64,000 bases of DNA from Okeania sp. SIO3B5 (GCF_010692555.1 NZ_JAAHHG010000004.1:1-64000), one strand, 5' to 3'. Counted from the stretch's first letter, positions 1 through 9,285 are shown. Notes: generated by a model not told the origin, from the letters alone. Translations and numbers: made by a program.

Positions 1-300
1 GAAATCTAAAAACGGCTTGATGATTTTTTAAGTAATGAAGGATTAAAAACTAAATTATTACAAGCTGTTCAAATAGCAGAAATTGTTAAAGCTGAAATTG
101 CTTCAAAAGTCAGTGATAAATTAGTTTCGCATAAACATACTGAGGTTTACCATGAAGCAAAGATCAAACATTTACAAGCCTTACAAAATAATATTTCTGT
201 TCAAGTGGAAATAATTGAGGCTAAGTATAATGAAATAGTAAATAAGCAGCTAAACAAGAAACCGGGTTTATTGCCCGAATTATTGTTTTTTAAACCATGA
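1..300 (+). pseudogene. Decayed fragment of a dynamin-like GTPase
   Basis: The frame ending at the TGA at 298-300 encodes a helical tail that aligns with two parts of the intact dynamin-like protein just downstream. The start (KRLDDFLSNEGLKTKLLQ) matches the segment after its GTPase domain (KRLNYFLTNERLITELEQ), and the end (IEAKYNEI) matches its extreme C-terminus. The region between, including the hydrophobic paddle, is missing. Codon 3 (TAA at 7-9) sits exactly where the paralogue has CAA at 1623-1625, so this copy carries a nonsense change as well as an internal deletion. The gene may begin outside the window. There is no plausible start after the stop. I read it as a dead tandem paralogue. 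Confidence 0.6.
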
Positions 301-626
301 AATTTCACCGATAAATCCAGTTTATGCGTAAGTCTTAATAATGAAACAGTAAGTAGATTTGACTGAATCTAAAGTTAGACTAAACTTTCTGTCCTATCAA
401 TTTATGGCAATTATCCAATCGATGAGTTACACCTACGATCCCCCTAAATCCCCCTTGAAAAGGGGGACTTTGAAGTTCCCCCCTTCTTAAGGGGGGTTAG
501 GGGGGATCTAATATCTGTACCTCACAGATTAAAAAATTGCTATATTTTGTTCTACAGAAAATTAAAAATCTATACTTTCTCAAAATGAAAGTAATCAAAA
601 TTAAACAATAATTGAGGTTAACAACA
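301..626. other. Intergenic region before the first dynamin gene
   Basis: It contains one palindromic repeat (437-508) and an AT-rich stretch from 540 that presumably holds the promoter of the next gene. No ORF or RNA gene is recognisable. A GAGG at 614-617 acts as the ribosome-binding site for the ATG at 627. Confidence 0.5.
437..508. repeat. Palindromic GATCCCCCTAA repeat, copy 1
   Basis: The ends GATCCCCCTAA and TTAGGGGGGATC are inverted. Inside is a second hairpin of C-tracts and G-tracts (CCCCCTT...AAGGGGG). Related copies lie at 2843-2940 and about 12175-12250. It is a REP/MITE-like structured intergenic repeat with no coding capacity. Confidence 0.8.
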
Positions 627-2771
627 ATGCAAAATCAAAATACTGGATTCAACTTAGAAGTAACAAAAGTTCGTCCTTGGTTTGCTGATAAACTTGAAGG
701 AATGGCTCAAATAATTGCTCAATCTGAACAGCAAGCAATAGATAAAGGAGCATCGGGAAAATTAGCATTATCTGCCTTCATAAAGGATTTAGATAAAGAA
801 ATCGAAAGACTAAAAAATGGAAAATTTCGCTTCTTGATTATTGGAGATTTTAATCGTGGTAAGAGTACGATTCTTAACGCTTTTTTTGAAAAAAGTTTGC
901 TACCTATGGGAGTAACTGCTACTACTGCAATTCCTACTTTTGTTAAATATGGTAAACAGGAAAAAGTAGTAGTTCATAAGAAAGATGGTAAAGAAGAACT
1001 TTTGAATTTGGAACAATATAAGAAGAAATACACGCTCAACTCAAAAGAAGTAAAAAGTCTAATAAAGAAGGCATATGATAATTTTATAGGAAACTGGCTA
1101 AATCCTCTAGACTATGCTGAATTTTATTGTCCGATTGAAGTTTTATCAAGAGGAGTAGAATTTATTGATACAGCAGGATTAAATCATACAGAAGAAGAAA
1201 ATAAAAAGACATTTTCGTATATTGAACAATCTCATGCAATTCTTTTCGTTTTAGCCGTAGATCAACAATTTACTAAGGAAGAACAAAAATACCTAAAAAG
1301 GTTACTTGGAATTAAGAAAGAGATTGAGGATAGCGAAAACCAGCCACAATTAATACAAAGTGAAAATATACTTCCAGAAAGCAGAAATACAAAGCAAGTC
1401 AGACCGATTTTTTACTTGATTAATAAATGGGAAACTGTTGAAGAAGATGAAAAGGAAGAAATCCATGAAGTTTTTATTGATAAATTCTGTGAATGTTTAG
1501 ATATAAGTGAAGATGAAGCCACAAAAATGTGGGGAGATACAGTATTTAATGTCTATGCTAAAACAGCTTTAGAAAATTTAAAGCAAGGAAAATCTCTTGA
1601 TGGTACTGGACTTAAGGAATTTCAAAAACGGCTCAATTATTTTTTGACTAATGAGCGATTAATAACAGAATTAGAGCAAGTTGTTAATACAGCAAAAGTT
1701 GTTACAATTGAGGTGCTGTCGAAAGTTGAAGAAAGATTATTTACACTTGAAGATGATGTAAAAACATTGGAAGCAAAAATTGAGAAAACTAAGCCTTGCA
1801 TTGCTGTTATGAAAAAAAGCGTCCAAACTTTAGAAAAGTCTATTATAAGCGACAGAAAAGCTTGTATTGCAGAAGTGGCAGAAGAATATACAAAATATTT
1901 TTCTCAATTAGTATTCAAATTTGAAACCGATTTTACAATGCCTTCAGTATCTGGTCTGAAAGATAATGAGCGTGAACAATATACCAAAGATTTAGAGAAT
2001 AAATTAACAAAATATCGGCAAGAAAAGCTGGAAAATTGGAATAAAATAAGTACGGGTATCGTGTCAGAAACTACTAATGCTTTAAGAGATTCATTTACCA
2101 CAGAAATTAATGACTACAGTCAACAAAGAGATAAGATTAGAGAAATTCTTAATCAAGGAAGTCTTAATGTTAAAAACCAGACAAGTTTATCTATCAATCA
2201 AAGTAGTTCATCAGAAAAATCATCATTAAGTACAGCTGATGCAAATGCAGCACAAAAAATGATTGTGGGAGGTGCTGTAGGAGCAGCAGGTGCTGCCGGA
2301 GCAGGATTTGGGGGAGTGCTATTAGCCAATGGTTTAGGAGCACATATAGTCTTTGCTGGTTTAGCTTTCACCCCTGTAGGATGGGCTTTAATGGGTGGTG
2401 GTGCTATTGCCTTAGTGGTAGGAGCATGGTGGGGAAGAGACAAAGAAGTTAAAGATTTTCAGAAAAAAATGCAGGAAAGAGTCAAAGAAGAGTTTAAAAA
2501 ATTACTAGAAGAAGATAAAGTTTCAGATATTAAAAAGCAAGTCGGAGAATTATTTAACCCCTATGAAAAGTCAGTTAAATTAATGAGAGAGGATGTTGAA
2601 TCTCTAGAAAAATCTCTTGAGAATCTGTTGGAAAAGAAAAGAAAAACTTCAGTTAATACTGAAGCTGAAAAAACACGTTTACAAACTTTCGTACATAATA
2701 TTTCCGATCAATTTCAAACAATAGAAGCAAAATACAATGAGATAGCTTCAGTCCAATCTAAATCAAGTTAA
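627..2771 (+). CDS. Bacterial dynamin-like GTPase (BDLP family)
   Basis: Large GTPase of about 714 residues expected to bind and remodel membranes by GTP-driven assembly. Visible motifs are G1 GDFNRGKS (about residues 73-80), G3 DTAG (about 181) and G4 NKWE (about 266). Long charged coiled-coil helices follow on both sides of a glycine/alanine-rich hydrophobic segment (about 545-602), which corresponds to the paddle or membrane-insertion tip. The length is close to that of the Nostoc BDLP (about 690 residues). I place the start at ATG 627 because GAGG lies 9 bases upstream; a TTG at 612 is possible but lacks a ribosome-binding site. A second, shorter dynamin-family gene follows in the same direction after a repeat-filled gap, a common paired arrangement for bacterial dynamins. 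The cellular target is unknown. Confidence 0.88.
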   Translation: MQNQNTGFNLEVTKVRPWFADKLEGMAQIIAQSEQQAIDKGASGKLALSAFIKDLDKEIERLKNGKFRFLIIGDFNRGKSTILNAFFEKSLLPMGVTATTAIPTFVKYGKQEKVVVHKKDGKEELLNLEQYKKKYTLNSKEVKSLIKKAYDNFIGNWLNPLDYAEFYCPIEVLSRGVEFIDTAGLNHTEEENKKTFSYIEQSHAILFVLAVDQQFTKEEQKYLKRLLGIKKEIEDSENQPQLIQSENILPESRNTKQVRPIFYLINKWETVEEDEKEEIHEVFIDKFCECLDISEDEATKMWGDTVFNVYAKTALENLKQGKSLDGTGLKEFQKRLNYFLTNERLITELEQVVNTAKVVTIEVLSKVEERLFTLEDDVKTLEAKIEKTKPCIAVMKKSVQTLEKSIISDRKACIAEVAEEYTKYFSQLVFKFETDFTMPSVSGLKDNEREQYTKDLENKLTKYRQEKLENWNKISTGIVSETTNALRDSFTTEINDYSQQRDKIREILNQGSLNVKNQTSLSINQSSSSEKSSLSTADANAAQKMIVGGAVGAAGAAGAGFGGVLLANGLGAHIVFAGLAFTPVGWALMGGGAIALVVGAWWGRDKEVKDFQKKMQERVKEEFKKLLEEDKVSDIKKQVGELFNPYEKSVKLMREDVESLEKSLENLLEKKRKTSVNTEAEKTRLQTFVHNISDQFQTIEAKYNEIASVQSKSS

Positions 2772-2842
2772 ATATTGTATGTTTAATTCTTTTCTAAGCA
2801 TAGTTTGCTATAGCAATTCCCACAGTTATGAGGTACATTTAC

Positions 2843-2940
2843 GATCCCCCTAAATCCCCCTTAAAAAGGGGGACTTTGAAGGCTCCCCCCTTTTTATTTT
2901 TAAGCGGATCCCCCCTTACTAAGGGTGGTTAGGGGGGATC
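2843..2940. repeat. Palindromic GATCCCCCTAA repeat, copy 2
   Basis: Same termini as the copy at 437-508 (GATCCCCCTAAATCCCCC at the left, TTAGGGGGGATC at the right), with an expanded middle. It fills most of the gap between the two dynamin genes, so it may influence their co-transcription. Confidence 0.8.
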
Positions 2941-3028
2941 TAAATCCGTTCCAGTCGCAATGACTTGGGTATAGTAATTATCCAGATTTGATATTAACTG
3001 ATGAAACTTGCAAATTATTTTGTTCAAG

Positions 3029-4684
3029 ATGAAATCCTCTCTCACAATTTCAAAATCCCTTCAAACTGCGTGTCAATTTATTGATGCTCAAGAAAATCAG
3101 CAACTTGCAAAAGATGTGGAATTAGTCTGCCAACAATTAGTTAATCCTCACTTTGGAATAGCTGTAGTTGCTCCATTTAATTTTGGCAAATCTACTCTAA
3201 TTAATGCCCTATTAGGTAGAGAAATCATGCCCACAAAAATGATTAGAACTACTGGAGCAGTAATTAGTGTCAAATATGGCAAAACCTTAAAAACTATTAT
3301 TACCCTAAATTCAGGTAGAGTAATCAAAAGTAACGACACAGAAATACTGAAAGAATTTGCTGTTTTGAATCGGAAAGGACAACGTAGAGAAGATGTAATT
3401 TCTGTAGAAGTTTTCTATCCTCATAGATTGCTCAAAAATGGGGTAGAACTTTTTGACTTACCCGGAACAAACGATCGCGAAGAACAAGATACTTTAGTCC
3501 GCGATAAATTATTACAGGTAGATTTAGTTATTCAAATACTTAATGCTAGACAACCTTTTACACAAGGAGAAAAAGAAACACTTCATAATTGGTTATTTAA
3601 TAGAGGTATTAAAACGATTATTTTTGTTCTGAATCGGATGAATGAATTAGAAAGTATAGAGGATAAAAATGAAGTTTATAATGACGTTTATTCAACTACC
3701 AAGACTTTTGAATCTGATTTACCTCAAGGGTTTAAAAAACTCTACCGTGTTGATGCACTCCCTGCTATTAAAGCACAACAAGAAAGAAACATTTGGAAAA
3801 TTATTACAAGTGGCATCATAACTTTTGAATCAACCTTATTTACTATAATTTCTGTTCAAAAAGAAAAGACCAATCAAACTAGATTACTTAGGGTAACTGC
3901 CATAGCATCTCAAGTAAAGTCTGTTTTACAAAAAAAAGCGAATAATTTAACTAAGGAAATTAAAGATGCTGAAGATATCAGAAATGCTGTGATTGAAAAA
4001 GGAAAACAGCGAGAAGAATATTTGAGAAAAGAATTCAAAACAAGAGTAAAAACTTATCGAAATTGGTTATCTTTAGATACCCTTGTCGGAACTTATCAAG
4101 CAAACGCAGCAGAAGCTTTAGAAACAGGGTCGTTTAATAACTGGCAAAATAGCAAATTTAAATCAACTATTCTTAGTTATACTCAATCAATTGAAAATTT
4201 GGCAAATCAATCCTGTGATGAGTTCCATAAAAGCAGACCTAATAGGATTAAAATATCATTTCCTAGTTGTCCTGATGTCTCTTTACCTAAGCGTCAAGAG
4301 AGAGACTTTGGTCAATGGTTTGGCGATATTTTTAATGGTGGAGCAAATCGAAGAAAATTGGATAAAGAATATGAAAGAAAAAAATGGCAAGCTTATAAAA
4401 CTGCTGCTTATAACTATTTATCTAAATTTCGTACAGATACTCTCGCATCTCTCAATAAATATGAAAAAATCGTTGAATCATTAATAGTCTTTACTATTCC
4501 ACCAGAATCATCCACAGTTATCCAAAAACGTTATTATTTAAACGATTTAAACTCTTCACTAAATGCCATTCAAGATATAGAATCCTTAAAAATAGAAACT
4601 AATATTTATAGATTAAACTGGTTAAAACGTTTTAAATTTTTTCTATTGTTTTGTAAAAATTGTCTCTTTCTTCTATTGCAATAA
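3029..4684 (+). CDS. Short dynamin-family GTPase with C-terminal membrane segment
   Basis: About 551 residues from ATG 3029. A TTG at 3008 is in frame, but neither start has a clear Shine-Dalgarno. G1 is APFNFGKST (about 48-56) with Ala instead of the usual first Gly. G3 is DLPG (about 143-146) and G4 reads NRMN instead of NKxD. The middle is helical and charged. The extreme C-terminus is hydrophobic (KFFLLFCKNCLFLLLQ), suggesting a membrane anchor, while the central paddle seen in the larger neighbour is absent. It is likely the partner of the upstream dynamin-like protein in a heterotypic membrane-remodelling pair. The family assignment rests on G1 and G3; the partner role is inferred from adjacency. 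Confidence 0.8.
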   Translation: MKSSLTISKSLQTACQFIDAQENQQLAKDVELVCQQLVNPHFGIAVVAPFNFGKSTLINALLGREIMPTKMIRTTGAVISVKYGKTLKTIITLNSGRVIKSNDTEILKEFAVLNRKGQRREDVISVEVFYPHRLLKNGVELFDLPGTNDREEQDTLVRDKLLQVDLVIQILNARQPFTQGEKETLHNWLFNRGIKTIIFVLNRMNELESIEDKNEVYNDVYSTTKTFESDLPQGFKKLYRVDALPAIKAQQERNIWKIITSGIITFESTLFTIISVQKEKTNQTRLLRVTAIASQVKSVLQKKANNLTKEIKDAEDIRNAVIEKGKQREEYLRKEFKTRVKTYRNWLSLDTLVGTYQANAAEALETGSFNNWQNSKFKSTILSYTQSIENLANQSCDEFHKSRPNRIKISFPSCPDVSLPKRQERDFGQWFGDIFNGGANRRKLDKEYERKKWQAYKTAAYNYLSKFRTDTLASLNKYEKIVESLIVFTIPPESSTVIQKRYYLNDLNSSLNAIQDIESLKIETNIYRLNWLKRFKFFLLFCKNCLFLLLQ

Positions 4685-4699
4685 AGCTGAATTATATAG

Positions 4700-4910
4700 A
4701 ATCCGGTTGAATAATCGTTATTGCGACGAGAGGAAGCAATCTCAGAAGTTTAGGACATTGCTTCCTTCCACTCCGTTACAGTCGCAATGACTTGAATATA
4801 GTAATTATCCGGAATCGTCATTGCGACGATAGGACGCAATCTCTTAAACCCCTGAGATTGCTTCCTTCCACTCCGTTACAGTCGCAATGACTTGAATATA
4901 GTAATTATTA
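4700..4910. repeat. Two tandem copies of an ATTGCGAC...GAAGCAATC palindromic repeat
   Basis: Each about 100-bp unit contains an arm ATTGCGACGA..GCAATCTC, an opposite arm GATTGCTTCC, and the tail CAGTCGCAATGACTTG followed by ATAGTAATTAT. A third, tail-only copy is at about 2950-2985, so the short dynamin gene is bracketed by the same repeat. It resembles the widespread bacterial GTCATTGCGA palindromes. Confidence 0.75.
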
Positions 4911-4924
4911 TGTTTCCTTAATTA

Positions 4925-5137
4925 GGGCTTGCTGATTAAATCTTAAAGCATTTACAGATAAAGGTTTTAGCCTTTTTAGGTCTTTAAAAAGTACGTGGTT
5001 TTCAACTCTTCATGCTCAAAAAGTTAGCATTTATAGCAAGAGTTGGGCAAAAAAAATTACTCCCCTACTCCCCTACTCCCCTACTCCCCTACTCCCCCGC
5101 TCCCCTACTCCTTAGAAAAGACTTTTTCAGCAGACCC
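4925..5137. mobile_element. MITE family A, copy 1 (213 bp)
   Basis: The terminal inverted repeats are GGGCTTGCTGA and TCAGCAGACCC. The element is flanked by a perfect 6-bp duplication TAATTA (4919-4924 and 5138-5143). The right duplication contains the stop codon of the minus-strand ABC exporter. The interior holds a CT-rich minisatellite (about 5055-5112) and no ORF, so it is non-autonomous. The second complete copy is at 25117-25338. Confidence 0.8.
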
Positions 5138-5140
5138 TAA

Positions 5141-7303
5141 TTACATCTGTCGCGCCATCAAATTAGCAAACAACCCCTCCTGATCTGCCAACTCTTCAAA
5201 ACTGCCATGCTGTAATATTTTTCCCCCTTGCAAAACATAAATTCGGTTAGCATTACGAATCGTACTCAACCTATGAGCAATAACTATCCTAGTTACCCCC
5301 AACTGCTCTAAACTCTCAGTTACTATAGCTTGAGTACGATTATCTAAAGCACTTGTCGCCTCATCAAAAATCAAAATTCTGGGCTTCAACACCAACGCTC
5401 GCGCAATTAATAACCGTTGCCTTTGCCCACCCGATAAATTTCCCCCTCCCTCAGACACAATAGTATTCATTTCCATTGGCATTTCTTCGATATCATCTGC
5501 AAAACCTGCCATTTCAGCTGCTTCCCAAGCATCATCCACCGTTATTAACGCCCCGCAAGCAATATTCTCAAAAATAGAAGCACTATTGAGTCGTACATTC
5601 TGCAACACCACCCCTAACTGTCGTCGCACTCTTGATACATCCAAAGTTGATAAGTCGCGCCCATCATAATAAATAGTTCCTGCTTCTGGTGTTTCAAATC
5701 CTAATAGTAACCGTACAATAGTTGATTTTCCACTGCCAGAAGGTCCGACAATAGCAATAAATTCTTCTGCTTCTGCTTCAATAGTAATATCATCAACAAC
5801 AAGTGGACTGTCTGGACGATATCTAAAACTAAGACGATCTAGTTTTATCCTACCGGAAAGTTGCCCTGGATCAGATTTGTTGATGTCTACTTCCGGTGTT
5901 TCTGCTAAAATGGGTTGAGCGCGTTCCCATAATATTGTGATTTCTATAATATTGACGATCGCTTTACTTAAGTTTGTCGCTCCACTAATAAATGTACCGA
6001 ATGCAGTATTAAAAGCTAGAAATTTTCCTATGGATAAACCTGTTTCCTGTGTTTGAATTAAATAAACAGTTAATGTAAACAGTAAAATAGAGCTTACTGT
6101 TGGTAGAGCTGTGTTGAAGGCAGTAACTAGGTCTTCAATAAGTTGGTTGCCGAGCATTAGTCTTACTTGTTGGCTGTATTTTTTTGCCCAATAAGCAAAA
6201 GCACGTTCTTCGGCACCAGCAACTCGTAGTTTTGAGACTCCACCTATGAGTTGCACTGTCAAACCGAATATTTCTCCCGATCTTTCTTGAAAGGAGCGTA
6301 ATTTGCGACGGGCGATCGCTCCTGACCATAAGGTGACAAGACTGGTGAGACAAGCGATGGCAAAAGCGATGAGAGCAAGGGGAAAACTATAGATGAATAG
6401 TAATATTAAATTCAGTAGGGAGAAAAAACTGGTGAATATTGTTGTGAGGATAGTGCTAGTGAGTCGATCGCGAATTTGACTGATGGCAGAAACGCGGTTT
6501 TCTAAGTCTCCTGTGGAATATTCGCGAAAAAAGGCTGGTGTGAGTTTGAGGAGTCGGTCCCATATTGCTGCTTGAATGGTGGAGCTAGATATGGTTTTTA
6601 ATCTGAGAGTGACAAAACCGCGAGTTAATTGAAATATTGTTACTCCAAAACTTGCTGCTAACAAACCTAAACCTATTTCTATTAATAATTTTTCGTTTGC
6701 ATCGGGAATAGCGTTATCAATAATGATGGCTGTAGCTACTGGTGTCAACATTCCTAATAAGGTAGCTATGATTCCAGTGGTAGCAACTATTAGTAAATCT
6801 TTAAATCGACCTCTAAAAGCTAATTTGAAGATGTCGAAGGCTAAAATGTCTCTATTGGGAAAAGGGCGGTAAAAGGTGTAAGCTATTGATGCTAATTCTT
6901 GAGCTGTATCCTGGTTGAGTGGAATGCGGGTAAATTCTATGGGGTCAAAAATTTCATAGTTTGTTGCTTTGAGTAAGGCAACTGGTCGATTTTTGACTTC
7001 GTTATATGCTAACAGAGGTCCACAGTCTTGTTGCCACCATTTATTTGTGAGGGTGACGCGACGGGTGCGAATGTGGGAGGCACTAGCGATCGCTTCGATG
7101 GGGTCTTCCCATCCTGGTTCTGTTTCTTCGGTTTCTATTTTTGGTGTATAATTAACAGTTATGCCTAATGCTCTGGCGACTATACCGAAAGCAATTAATA
7201 GGGGAGTACCTGTTTGGGGTATTTGACTGAATTCCGGTTGCAGCACTGATGCTAATTCTATTAGTGCTTCTTGTGTCTTTTGTCGGTTTAGGTCTTGATT
7301 CAT
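5141..7303 (-). CDS. NHLM-type peptide/bacteriocin exporter, ABC permease-ATPase
   Basis: 720-residue half-transporter. Residues 1 to about 160 form the soluble N-terminal region typical of NHLM-leader exporters lacking a C39 peptidase. A six-helix permease domain (about 165-470) and an ATPase domain follow, with Walker A GPSGSGKST (520-528), signature LSGGQRQR, Walker B ILIFDEATSALD and H-loop IAHRLST. Such proteins normally export ribosomally made peptides together with a peptidase-bearing partner, but neither precursor nor modifying enzyme is visible nearby. A truncated relative of the partner-type exporter lies at 46480-47240. The start is the first ATG; no strong ribosome-binding site is visible. 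A general lipid or drug exporter remains possible. Confidence 0.82.
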   Translation of the reverse strand: MNQDLNRQKTQEALIELASVLQPEFSQIPQTGTPLLIAFGIVARALGITVNYTPKIETEETEPGWEDPIEAIASASHIRTRRVTLTNKWWQQDCGPLLAYNEVKNRPVALLKATNYEIFDPIEFTRIPLNQDTAQELASIAYTFYRPFPNRDILAFDIFKLAFRGRFKDLLIVATTGIIATLLGMLTPVATAIIIDNAIPDANEKLLIEIGLGLLAASFGVTIFQLTRGFVTLRLKTISSSTIQAAIWDRLLKLTPAFFREYSTGDLENRVSAISQIRDRLTSTILTTIFTSFFSLLNLILLFIYSFPLALIAFAIACLTSLVTLWSGAIARRKLRSFQERSGEIFGLTVQLIGGVSKLRVAGAEERAFAYWAKKYSQQVRLMLGNQLIEDLVTAFNTALPTVSSILLFTLTVYLIQTQETGLSIGKFLAFNTAFGTFISGATNLSKAIVNIIEITILWERAQPILAETPEVDINKSDPGQLSGRIKLDRLSFRYRPDSPLVVDDITIEAEAEEFIAIVGPSGSGKSTIVRLLLGFETPEAGTIYYDGRDLSTLDVSRVRRQLGVVLQNVRLNSASIFENIACGALITVDDAWEAAEMAGFADDIEEMPMEMNTIVSEGGGNLSGGQRQRLLIARALVLKPRILIFDEATSALDNRTQAIVTESLEQLGVTRIVIAHRLSTIRNANRIYVLQGGKILQHGSFEELADQEGLFANLMARQM

Positions 7304-7736
7304 AGTATAGCAGGGAATAGGGTAATTAACAGCTTGACATAATCTATGATGATCTGGTATTATCTGTTATAATCTATATTTGATTTTATGCTGCTAGGAT
7401 TCAAAACTGAACTGCACCCAAATAATCAGCAAAAAACGCTACTGGCTAAACACGCGCTTTGTAGCCCGTCATGCTTATAATTGGGGCTTGTGGTTAACTA
7501 AAAACATCCTTAATCATAATGCTGGCAACCCTAATAATAAACTTAAATTTCCCACATCTATCGACCTGCATAAACTTTTGGTAGCAATGGTTAAACCTCA
7601 AAACTATTGGTACTACGAGGTTTCTAAAACAGCGCCTCAATATGCTTTGAGGTACTTGTCCGTTGCTTGGAAACGCTGCTTTAACAGAGTGTCTGGCCAA
7701 CCTAAATTCAAGAAAAAAGGTAGGGATGATAGTTTT

Positions 7737-7757
7737 CCTACGGAATGCTACGCAAAC
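7737..7757. repeat. 21-bp dispersed repeat inserted in frame in tnpB
   Basis: CCTACGGAATGC..CGCAAAC adds seven codons (PTECYAN) between DSF and TLDGS, which are adjacent in ordinary TnpB proteins. Near-identical copies occur at about 13247-13268 and 36963-36984 and, inverted, at 25272-25295 and 40850-40872. Confidence 0.7.
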
Positions 7758-8197
7758 ACTTTAGATGGTTCAATATCGGTAGGCTTTAATCGCATAAAAT
7801 TACCGAGAATTGGATGGATAAAAACCTTTGAAATCTTGCCAGATAATGTTATTCCTAAATCTGTAACTATTAGCAGAAAAGCAAGTCGTTGGTTTGTCAG
7901 CTTTAAAGTAGACTCAGCTTCCAAAATTACTGAGAAATCAGTAGATGTAGTAGGTGTAGATTTGGGTGTAAAATCACGCTTCTTCACTCTCAACTGGTGA
8001 GGTATTCCCTGGTGCTAAATCTTTAAGAAAGTTAGAAGCTAAACTCTCTCGGTTGCAATATTTAAACCGACATAAAACTAAGTTCTCTAGCAATTGGAAA
8101 AAGGCTCAACTTAAGATAGCTCAACTCCATAGCATGCATAGCCAACATGAGAAAAGATACATTGCACAAGCTAACTACTTATTTGGCTAAAAACCAC

Positions 8198-8243
8198 AAC
8201 CCACCCCCATCCCCTCCCGGGAGGGGAGCTAGAGGGGTGGGTG
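8198..8243. repeat. 46-bp AACCCACCCC palindrome inserted in tnpB
   Basis: The arms AACCCACCCCC/CCCCTCCC and GGGAGGGG/GGGGTGGGT form a hairpin. In the protein it replaces the residues before the conserved EDLNVSGM motif by a proline/glycine-rich stretch. Related palindromes occur at about 13473-13513, 27053-27081, 36205-36283 and 36998-37026. Confidence 0.7.
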
Positions 8244-8484
8244 AAGACTTAAATGTATCAGGCATGATGGCAAATCACAAGCTAGCTAAGGCAGTTGGTG
8301 ACATGGGTTTTTATGAGTTCCGTAGACAGTTAGAGTACAAGTGTGAGTTATATGGTTCAGAGTTAATCATTGTGGATAGATGGTTTCCTAGTTCTAAGAC
8401 TTGCAGTAGGTGTGGAACTGTTAAAGAGTCTCTGTTGTTATCAGAGCGTGTTTTCAATTGTGAACACTGCAATTTTAGCTGTGA

Positions 8485-8661
8485 TTGCTCCGCAACGCTA
8501 GCGCGAACGAGACTTGAATGCAGCATGAAATTTAGCTATGGCGGGCAGTTTGCTCCGCAACGCTAACGCGTTTCGCGTCAGCGTTGCGTTACGCCAGTTT
8601 TGCGTTGCGCCAGCTTTGCGTTGCGCCAGCTTTGCGAAGCAAAAGCAAAAGCAAAAGCAAA
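8485..8661. repeat. GCTCCGCAACGCTA-type repeats in the tnpB 3' end
   Basis: TGCTCCGCAACGCTAGCGCG (from 8485) splits the RuvC-III motif. A second, larger block (about 8549-8661) begins with the same words and continues as GCGTTGCG, CAGCTTTGCG and AAAGCA repeats, then returns to tnpB sequence (ACAGCTTGTGGACTGGAT). Confidence 0.65.
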
Positions 8662-9033
8662 CGTCCGTGACAGCTTGTGGACTGGATAACGCCGACGTTG
8701 CCAGGTAGAAGCAGGAATAGAACAGATAATCATAGATTTATATAGATTATCATAGGTTTCTAAGGACGGAAATGTGAAAAAGAGTTTCGACTTAGTTAAC
8801 AATTTGCGCAATTTATCGACATAATACGCTAGTTCTCACCGGGAAGTAGTAACGAGGGTGAAATTTGTATCTTCTGTACTAATCCCTGCTATTCGCATTT
8901 CTGGCAGTCTATCTATATAGGCGTAGACCTATCCTGAAATCCAGCTTCCTACTAGGAACGGCGTAGTAAGGGTTTGAGGACTTTTTTAGTTATGTTAATT
9001 GACAAAGACTTAAATGTAAGTATAGAGTGTAGA

Positions 9034-9125
9034 GATGCGGTTGGCTTGACCGTTTCGGCTGTCGCCGACATGAAAATGCCTGTGGATGAGTAACCGCCGA
9101 CGGCCTCATAAGAAGCAGGAAGTAA
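9034..9125 (+). pseudogene. 3' remnant of another tnpB
   Basis: Reading through shifts gives AVGLTVSA, a roughly 20-bp insertion, CG, an in-frame stop, and ADGLIRSRK followed by TAA (9123-9125). This is the characteristic TnpB tail (VSACGLDNADG...). Only the last about 30 codons remain. Confidence 0.5.
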
Positions 9126-9255
9126 ACATCAACTTGTCGCATCGATGTGACGCTTTGTATCAGTTTTACGAAGCAGATATCTATAGCTGATGCTCAAATC
9201 TCAGAAGTTGAGGAGATGCTCACTCAGTTGAAACAAGAATAAACCAGTCAGGAAT

Positions 9256-9285
9256 GCCGATCGCTACCTCAGCGGTCGGTATTTT
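9256..9285 (+). terminator. Rho-independent terminator-like hairpin
   Basis: A 10-bp stem GCCGATCGCT / AGCGGTCGGT with two G-U pairs, loop ACCTC, followed by ATTTTAT. It lies 14 bases after the stop of the degenerate frame ending at 9242. It may be the relic terminator of a deleted gene. Confidence 0.45.

Larger units (their letters stand above)
7388..8708 (+). pseudogene. tnpB: tnpB (IS200/IS605/IS607 accessory nuclease), frameshifted and repeat-invaded
   Basis: The ATG at 7388 opens a TnpB N-terminus (MLLGFKTELHPNNQQKTLLA). The frame shifts near 7455 into VARHAYNWGLWLTKN, runs through KFKKKGR and the RuvC-I segment VGVDLGVKS, and shifts again near 7980 into LSTGEVFPGAKSLRKLEAKL. It continues from 8147 with DLNVSGM and the zinc ribbon CSRCG..CEHC. 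The RuvC-III segment RDLNAA is recognisable only after a 23-bp insertion and is followed by a stop. The tail ACGLDNADVAR ends at TAG 8706-8708. At least four dispersed repeats interrupt it. The encoded RNA-guided nuclease must be inactive. Confidence 0.85.
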
